Source: Candidatus Sodaliphilus limicaballi
GTDB lineage: Bacteria; Bacteroidota; Bacteroidia; Bacteroidales; Muribaculaceae
Reading direction: 5' to 3'
DNA: 9,850 nucleotides
NCBI GenBank assembly: GCA_018065815.1
Contig: JAGHSP010000237.1
Location: forward strand, 1-9,850
Shown here piece after piece: positions 4,885 to 9,850 of this stretch. Position numbers and translations under genes: made by a program. Positions within the stretch are counted from its first letter, which is position 1. Every line of letters starts with the position of its first letter. Below the pieces are notes generated by a model that saw only the letters and a program-made list of their open reading frames with translations, did not search any database and was not told the origin of the DNA.

Positions 4885-6989
4885 TGGATTTGCTTGCTAT
4901 AGTAATAATAGTAACTACTATTGCTATTATATGTTTCTTTGTCGGTCGTAAATTTGGCGCAAAAAGTCCCTCTGACGATTATTCTGCGTCACAGAATCCT
5001 GCATCAGCAGAAGAAACCGAAGAGAGACTAAAGAGAAAAATAGATAATTTATCAGCACAAATAACTGACTTGGAGGCTCGTCTTCAAGAAAAAGACGAAA
5101 TGCTTGGGGCGGCTTTATCTGGTGATGTTTCAAAAATTTATTCGTCATTACAGAACGAAGTTGATGCTTTTAAAAAGAAAGTTGAGAAGCTCAAGAAGGA
5201 GCTTGATGATGCTGAAGATGAGCGTGATGACTTTGAAGATGAAGCAAAATCAGCAAAAAAGAAACTTGAGAAAAAAACGACTGAATATAAAGAACTTTCT
5301 GCAAAGATGCAAGACATCACTCTTAAATTTGATTCTTTGCAGAGAGATTATAACACTCAGGCAGATCAATTAGAGGATGAAAAAGTTCAAAACAAGGAGC
5401 GAAAAGAATCTATAGAATTTGTTAATGCTATTCTCAATGCAAAGGAAGCCAGTGATGAATATACCAAGTCAAGAAATGGGGCAATTGACAACGTTAAAAA
5501 CACCCTATGGAATTATCATGATGCACTTACTTATTGTGACTTAGCAGAAACTCGAGAATACATTATGGTTTTTGCTTTCCGTTGGGCTAATGACCGTAAG
5601 AAACCATGGCTTAAAGGTAAAAAAGTAATTGCTCTTATTGGAGAATTCAGTGCAGGAAAAACGTCTATAGTTAATAGAATTCTTTCACAAGATGACCCTA
5701 CAGCACCGATACTTCCAACGAATAGTAAGGCAACCACAGCTATACCTACGTATATCTCGTATGGTCCTGCTTTTATGTCCCAATTCTTAGACGCTAACGG
5801 AACGCTTAAGAATATTAAAAAAGATGATTTTGAACGTGTTAAGAAAGATGTACTTAACAAGGTAAATGTATCTTCCTTGTTGAATTATTTTGTAATGTCA
5901 TATAACAATGCCAATCTAAAAGGCATTACAATTCTTGATACTCCTGGATTTAGTAGCAATGATCCTGAAGATGAAAGAAGAACATGTGAAGTAATCAATG
6001 AGGCTGACATTTTGTTCTGGGTATTTGATGTTAATCAAGCAATCAACAAAACATCAATTACAATCATTAAAGAAAACATCAAAGACGTTCCTTTGTTTGT
6101 CGTGATGAATAAATGTGACCAGTTGTCACCTAATGAACAAAATGCAAAGGAAAACAACCTTAGAGAAACTCTCAAGAAGGAGAATATTTCTATTAATGGT
6201 GTGATTCGCTTTTCCGAAAAGTATTCAATTGATGTGATTATGAATGCGGTAAACAGCGTTCAATGTAAAAAAGTTGAAGACGAGGTTTCGTTAATACTTG
6301 AAGATCTTTACACGCTTTATGATTCATTCAACGACGGATATAAAGAATGTCAAAAAGATTTAAAGGCTCAAAAGCGGAAACTCGAAATCACAGAAGAAAA
6401 AATACAATCCTATCTTGATCAATATCAGGAAGATGCTAGTGCTGTAGGGGAAATGCCACAGTATAAGAAGCATTTTTTCTCACGAAATTGCTTCGAGATA
6501 AGTAAAGATGACTTTACAGAATTCAGTAAAAGATGTCAACGTATGCTAGATAATCGCGAATCTTTTAAAACAGAAATAAATGACCTCAAAGTTTATTCTG
6601 AAAATGTGACAAAAGAAGAAAATTTCTTCTCTTACTTAAAGTATACAAGAAGAATGCTTTCGGACTACGAAAAAAAGATTATTGAGGCTGTAAAAAAGTT
6701 TGATCCGAATGCTAACATTCCTGTTCATGTTATTTCTGCGTCATCCAATAAAAAAAGAACACAAACTAAACATCAATCAAAGTCTTCCAGCAAATCAAAT
6801 AACTCAGGTAGTCTGCATCCCGTGAAAAGCGGTAATGGCTTTGAAGAAGACTTACGTGATTTTATGGACGAAAATAACGAGCAATTCCTATTAAAGACCG
6901 ATGTTTTGTATCTCGCAAAACAATATGGTATATCGGAAAGCAAAGCTTTAGATATGGCAGAAAAAGTTGCTCAAATAACTTATAACTAA
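4881..6989 (+). CDS. Dynamin-like GTPase 2: N-terminal membrane anchor, coiled coil, GTPase, helical tail
   Basis: A 702-aa protein. Residues 3-22 form one transmembrane helix followed by basic residues (R23, K24, K28), which would leave the rest in the cytoplasm. Residues 45-175 are a long, strongly charged coiled coil. The GTPase core follows: P-loop GEFSAGKT (254-261), TTAIPT switch I (285-290), DTPG (353-356) and NKCD (410-413). Residues 465-605 are helical, 617-650 is a Ser/Lys-rich linker, and 652-702 is a compact helical module (GFEEDL to QITYN) that I cannot name. The P-loop and the FSSNDP sequence after DTPG closely resemble GTPase 1 (LSSNDP), so the two probably share an origin. An anchor and coiled coil before the GTPase is an unusual order for dynamins. 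Starts at 4881 and 4884 are both ATG; the difference is one Met. Five bases separate it from GTPase 3. Confidence 0.9.
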   Translation: MMDLLAIVIIVTTIAIICFFVGRKFGAKSPSDDYSASQNPASAEETEERLKRKIDNLSAQITDLEARLQEKDEMLGAALSGDVSKIYSSLQNEVDAFKKKVEKLKKELDDAEDERDDFEDEAKSAKKKLEKKTTEYKELSAKMQDITLKFDSLQRDYNTQADQLEDEKVQNKERKESIEFVNAILNAKEASDEYTKSRNGAIDNVKNTLWNYHDALTYCDLAETREYIMVFAFRWANDRKKPWLKGKKVIALIGEFSAGKTSIVNRILSQDDPTAPILPTNSKATTAIPTYISYGPAFMSQFLDANGTLKNIKKDDFERVKKDVLNKVNVSSLLNYFVMSYNNANLKGITILDTPGFSSNDPEDERRTCEVINEADILFWVFDVNQAINKTSITIIKENIKDVPLFVVMNKCDQLSPNEQNAKENNLRETLKKENISINGVIRFSEKYSIDVIMNAVNSVQCKKVEDEVSLILEDLYTLYDSFNDGYKECQKDLKAQKRKLEITEEKIQSYLDQYQEDASAVGEMPQYKKHFFSRNCFEISKDDFTEFSKRCQRMLDNRESFKTEINDLKVYSENVTKEENFFSYLKYTRRMLSDYEKKIIEAVKKFDPNANIPVHVISASSNKKRTQTKHQSKSSSKSNNSGSLHPVKSGNGFEEDLRDFMDENNEQFLLKTDVLYLAKQYGISESKALDMAEKVAQITYN

Positions 6990-6994
6990 ACGAT

Positions 6995-9034
6995 ATGGGA
7001 ACAAATTTATTTGAAGAATTTCAACAAAAAAAAGAAAAGGTAAGAAGTTTGGCTAATGCGGCTTTAGATAAAGGCTGGTTAACTCAAGAAGATTATACCG
7101 AAATAATAAACAAACTAGACACTGATATATTAACTATCGGTGTTATTGGTCAAATGAAATGTGGTAAATCTACATTTCTTAATGCGTTTTTGTTTAACGA
7201 TACTGTTTTGCCTGCTGCAACCAATCCTATGACAGCTGCGCTATCTGTAATAACTTATGGTGAAGAGAAAGAAATAGATGCAGAATTCTACTCACAAGAC
7301 GAATGGGCAAACCTGAAAATGCAGGCAGAACGTCAGCTAGACGATGGTGCATCAGATAGTGAGATTAACATGAAGCAGGCTGCAAAGGAAGTGTATGCTA
7401 AGTCTCATGCAATTGCCAGTGAAATTCCATCTTTGTTAGGCACAACAAAAAAAGATCAATTTGAGAATCTTATTGAATATGTTGGTGCTGGTGGCAAATA
7501 TGTTTCTATAACAAAAAGTGTTACTATTCACTATCCTGTTGAGTGGCTTAAGGGAGTAGAAATTGTAGATACTCCTGGATTTAATGACCCTATCGTTTCA
7601 CGAGAGTTAAGAACACAAGAGTTCTTAAGTAAAGCGGATGTGGTATTAATGCTTCTTTATGCTGGACGTGCTTTTGACTCAACTGACCGAGACATCGTCT
7701 TTGAAAAAGTACGCAAGGTGGGAATTGGTAAAATTCTTGTTGGAGTAAACAAGTATGACCTTCTCATTGATAGGGAAAGTGAGGAACAAATTGTTTCCAA
7801 TGTAGAAGAGGAAATCAAGAAGGCTTGTAGGGAACCTAAATATAGGGATGATTTCTTGATTCAAGAAATCATGAGAGGTATTAAACCTATTCTTCTTTCG
7901 GCCAACATGGCCTTGATGGCCAAAATGCCATTGAACAAGGTTTACAATGATCCTGATTTGAAATTCCATTTTGACGAATCTTGTAAATTATTTGGAAATG
8001 ATAAACAGGATCAGCAGCAAATGTTGAAGGATAGTCTTATTGGTAATCTAGAGAATGCGGTTAGAGAGGTAATCGAAAAGTCAAAAGCAGATATTCTTAT
8101 CAAGAAACCCATCAACCACATTTTTCAACTTGCAAACAATAAGCGCGAGGAATTAGAGACTTCTATAAAGTCTGATTCTAATACTCTTAAAGAACTAAAA
8201 ACTCCTGATACAGAATTAGAAGATAAACTTGACAACCTCAAAAAAGCCCAAAAGAGAATAGAGAGACGTATTGAACGCGCTACTGTTGAATTGGGTGAAA
8301 CCTATGATGAGATCACAGATAACGGTATTGAGAACGTGAAGAATACTGTTTTCGATGCCAAGGATGATTGTACGAGAATTGCAAAAAGTGCAGAACGTAA
8401 TGAGATGAAACACAAACTCGACAGTCGAATAGCCAGGTTAAAAGATCTAGAATTGCCTGGGGTCCAGAAAACATGGAAGAGAGCTCTTAATAGAGCTATA
8501 ACGTCTAGTTGCGAGGATTTTGCAAATGAGGTCGTAGATCAGTTGGAACGTTATGTTGATGATTGCGATGGTATAATAGATACCTTCTGTTCTGCTATTG
8601 GACGAGGAGCAAGTTCGTTAATTAAAAATGGAGCAAATGACGAAGAAATGCAATTTGATAGAGGCTTTAGTGATCGGACTATTGATGGATTTGATATATT
8701 TGCGTCGATAGTATTTCCTCCAATCACTTTAGAGTTACTGAATTGGCGTTCAAAGGTTTATGAGGAAATTGATAAGTGTTTTAAAAAAATCAATTTTGCG
8801 CAGATAGAAGACGCTGCAATAGCCAGACGTCCTGCTTGTGTGAATCTTTTACATACAGAGGCTACTAGTAAATTATTGGGAGAATTGGTAGATACTTTGA
8901 CTGAAGCCTTAGGTTCAAAAGAAAAGAAGGAAGAGTTGATTATGCAGAAAGAAGAGTCTTTAGTGATCAACAAAAAGAATTTATCTGAACTTGAGGCTCA
9001 GATTATGGAACTCAAATCAATTATAAACATGTAA
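6995..9034 (+). CDS. Dynamin-like GTPase 3 with long C-terminal coiled coil
   Basis: A 679-aa protein. GTPase motifs are P-loop GQMKCGKS (52-59), NPMTAAL switch I with T80, DTPG (192-195), NKYD (252-255) and SAN (302-304) as G5. The IGQMKCGKSTFLNAFL sequence is of the GQxKxGKS type seen in dynamin-like proteins of the Leo and related groups, clearly different from the GEFS[SA]GKT of the other two GTPases here, so it represents a second subfamily. Residues 375-480 are long heptad-like helices, and 640-678 is a terminal coiled coil. A hydrophobic stretch near 567-582 (DIFASIVFPPITLELL), within an otherwise charged helical body, is a candidate membrane-contact paddle; no transmembrane helix is present. 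Paired bacterial dynamins often act as hetero-oligomers, so partnership with GTPases 1 and 2 is likely but inferred. Confidence 0.9.
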   Translation: MGTNLFEEFQQKKEKVRSLANAALDKGWLTQEDYTEIINKLDTDILTIGVIGQMKCGKSTFLNAFLFNDTVLPAATNPMTAALSVITYGEEKEIDAEFYSQDEWANLKMQAERQLDDGASDSEINMKQAAKEVYAKSHAIASEIPSLLGTTKKDQFENLIEYVGAGGKYVSITKSVTIHYPVEWLKGVEIVDTPGFNDPIVSRELRTQEFLSKADVVLMLLYAGRAFDSTDRDIVFEKVRKVGIGKILVGVNKYDLLIDRESEEQIVSNVEEEIKKACREPKYRDDFLIQEIMRGIKPILLSANMALMAKMPLNKVYNDPDLKFHFDESCKLFGNDKQDQQQMLKDSLIGNLENAVREVIEKSKADILIKKPINHIFQLANNKREELETSIKSDSNTLKELKTPDTELEDKLDNLKKAQKRIERRIERATVELGETYDEITDNGIENVKNTVFDAKDDCTRIAKSAERNEMKHKLDSRIARLKDLELPGVQKTWKRALNRAITSSCEDFANEVVDQLERYVDDCDGIIDTFCSAIGRGASSLIKNGANDEEMQFDRGFSDRTIDGFDIFASIVFPPITLELLNWRSKVYEEIDKCFKKINFAQIEDAAIARRPACVNLLHTEATSKLLGELVDTLTEALGSKEKKEELIMQKEESLVINKKNLSELEAQIMELKSIINM

Positions 9035-9052
9035 ACGGAATTTGGTATTTTT

Positions 9053-9568
9053 ATGGACTCAAATCTTACACTTACGGAGCAGCTGGAAATTGTGCGCAGG
9101 ACTGGGTGGTCGATGGAGGTGGTGAGTTTTATCCGCAACATGGATGAGGCTCGCATCTATATGGGAGCAGGGCTGGTGGAGGCTCGCATCGGCGGGCGCA
9201 CGGCTTTGATACGCCGCGACATTGACTGGAGCGCTTTTAACTGCCGCCACGAGTGGCTGAAGAAGAAGTTTGCCGACTGGACCCAGTGGTGGGACTACAA
9301 CAATGCCGACCTGATAGGGGAGGGGTGGCCGCCGCGTGACGGCAATGGCGACCCCTACGAATTGCATCACATAGGCCAGCAGCAGGATTCTCCGTTTGCC
9401 GAGCTCACGTGGCAGGAACACATGGGCGACGGCAACAACCGCATTCTGCACCCTCAGCGAGAGTCGGCCATCGACCGGCAGCAGTTTGACGGTGAGAAAA
9501 GCCTCTACTGGCAGGCTCGTTTCAAGGCGTTCACCCCAAGTGAGTTGAAAAAGATTTACGGTAAGTAA
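9053..9568 (+). CDS. Stand-alone LHH-type nuclease domain (HNH/ENDO VII superfamily)
   Basis: A 171-aa protein that is essentially one toxin-type nuclease domain. Residues 19-60 (WSMEVVSFIRNMDEARIYM, then ALIRRDIDW) and 95-133 (YELHHIGQ, SPFAELT, EH, GDGNNRILH) match from memory the C-terminal toxins of polymorphic secretion systems with the conserved LHH motif. L104-H105-H106, the downstream E122-H123 and H133 are the expected metal-binding and catalytic residues. These enzymes are thought to cut DNA with a treble-clef ββα-metal fold. Here there is no delivery domain, signal peptide or obvious immunity gene. The start 18 nt after GTPase 3 is well placed, and N-terminal residues from 10 on already match the family. 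Base composition is much richer in G/C than the operon before it. It could be an inactive remnant, a cytoplasmic nuclease, or a nuclease effector working with the operon. Confidence 0.85.
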   Translation: MDSNLTLTEQLEIVRRTGWSMEVVSFIRNMDEARIYMGAGLVEARIGGRTALIRRDIDWSAFNCRHEWLKKKFADWTQWWDYNNADLIGEGWPPRDGNGDPYELHHIGQQQDSPFAELTWQEHMGDGNNRILHPQRESAIDRQQFDGEKSLYWQARFKAFTPSELKKIYGK

Positions 9569-9585
9569 AAAACACAACTAGCATC

Positions 9586-9765
9586 ATGATTAGAGGATAT
9601 GCAAAATTCTTATGCAAGGATTGCGGGCACGAGTTTGAAGGACTGGATATTGAGTATCGTGGCACTGCCGAGAGCCAGCCATTGCCGTGCCCGCAATGCA
9701 GTAGCATGAACACAAAGAAAAGTCACGCAATTTTCAAGACAAAGCCATTGGTATATAGACGATAA
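9586..9765 (+). CDS. Small zinc-ribbon protein
   Basis: A 59-aa protein beginning MIRGYAKFLCKDCGHEFEGL and ending in a basic tail (KTKPLVYRR). C10-x2-C13 and C35-x2-C38 form two zinc knuckles 21 residues apart, the usual zinc-ribbon spacing, and the residues after the first knuckle (GHEFEG) fit the common CxxCGHEFE pattern. No enzymatic motif is present. It may bind nucleic acid or act as a small metal-binding accessory protein. It starts 17 nt after the LHH nuclease gene and shares its G/C-rich composition, so the two are probably co-transcribed and may be functionally paired, possibly as nuclease and modulator. Its stop codon (TAA, 9763-9765) lies inside the first unit of a tandem repeat. 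Confidence 0.8.
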   Translation: MIRGYAKFLCKDCGHEFEGLDIEYRGTAESQPLPCPQCSSMNTKKSHAIFKTKPLVYRR

Positions 9766-9807
9766 CGATGACGATAACGATACGATGACGATGACGATGA
9801 CGATGAC
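9761..9807. repeat. GACGAT/GATAAC microsatellite
   Basis: About 47 bp made of variants of the hexamer GATGAC and GATAAC, ending in four nearly perfect GATGAC units. It begins inside the last codon and stop of the zinc-ribbon gene, so slippage could in principle alter that end. Immediately after, ATGGG (9821-9825) and CCCAT (9831-9835) can form a 5-bp hairpin without a T-run. No gene is seen in the remaining bases to the window end. Confidence 0.75.
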
Positions 9808-9850
9808 AACTGCGCCTGCAATGGGCTTCTCCCATAGGGTATGCTAAAGT

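Noticed and set aside
9059..9577. 172-codon minus-strand open frame opposite the LHH nuclease
   Set aside because: It has the same length as the nuclease but no recognisable domain. The plus-strand frame has the family motifs, and a G/C-rich gene often leaves the opposite strand open.

Overview
The window looks like a chromosomal accessory region of a member of the Bacteroidales, probably Prevotella- or Muribaculaceae-like. The reasons are a BspA-type leucine-rich-repeat protein with a dockerin-like tail, Bacteroidota-style promoters (TTG, about 20 bp, then TAnnTTTG), and start codons preceded by A/T-rich sequence instead of a Shine-Dalgarno. I could not search databases, so taxonomy and family names rest on motifs.

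Layout. Positions 1-1047 hold no convincing gene. This stretch carries two 97% identical 126-bp direct repeats, each able to form three hairpins, a 398-bp structured spacer between them, and a separate 28-bp imperfect inverted repeat. Positions 1048-2139 (minus strand) encode a secreted BspA-like protein. The intergenic region 2140-2606 contains a 12-bp palindrome, a near-consensus plus-strand promoter, and a transcribed region with two strong, mutually exclusive RNA folds. One is a 139-nt rod; the other is a terminator hairpin ending in a T-run. Positions 2607-9034 are a tightly packed four-gene operon: three large dynamin-like GTPases and one small membrane-anchored coiled-coil protein. Genes 1/2 overlap by 14 nt, genes 2/3 overlap by 4 nt (ATGA), and genes 3/4 are 5 nt apart. 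Positions 9053-9568 encode a stand-alone LHH (HNH/ENDO VII superfamily) nuclease domain, followed by a 59-aa zinc-ribbon protein at 9586-9765 and a GACGAT microsatellite.

How the genes may work together. The four-gene operon is the most interesting part. Each large protein has an intact GTPase core (P-loop, switch threonine, DTPG, [TN]KxD) and a long helical or coiled-coil body. Each also has, or may have, a different membrane-contact device: an internal Ala/Gly-rich hydrophobic segment in the first, an N-terminal transmembrane anchor in the third, and a possible hydrophobic paddle in the fourth. The second gene repeats the anchor-plus-coiled-coil plan without a GTPase. A membrane-remodelling complex is the simplest reading. 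By analogy with bacterial dynamins linked to phage tolerance or defence (B. subtilis DynA, Eleos/Leo-type systems), an anti-phage role is plausible but unproven. The operon is visibly more A/T-rich than the genes on either side, which fits acquisition as a block.
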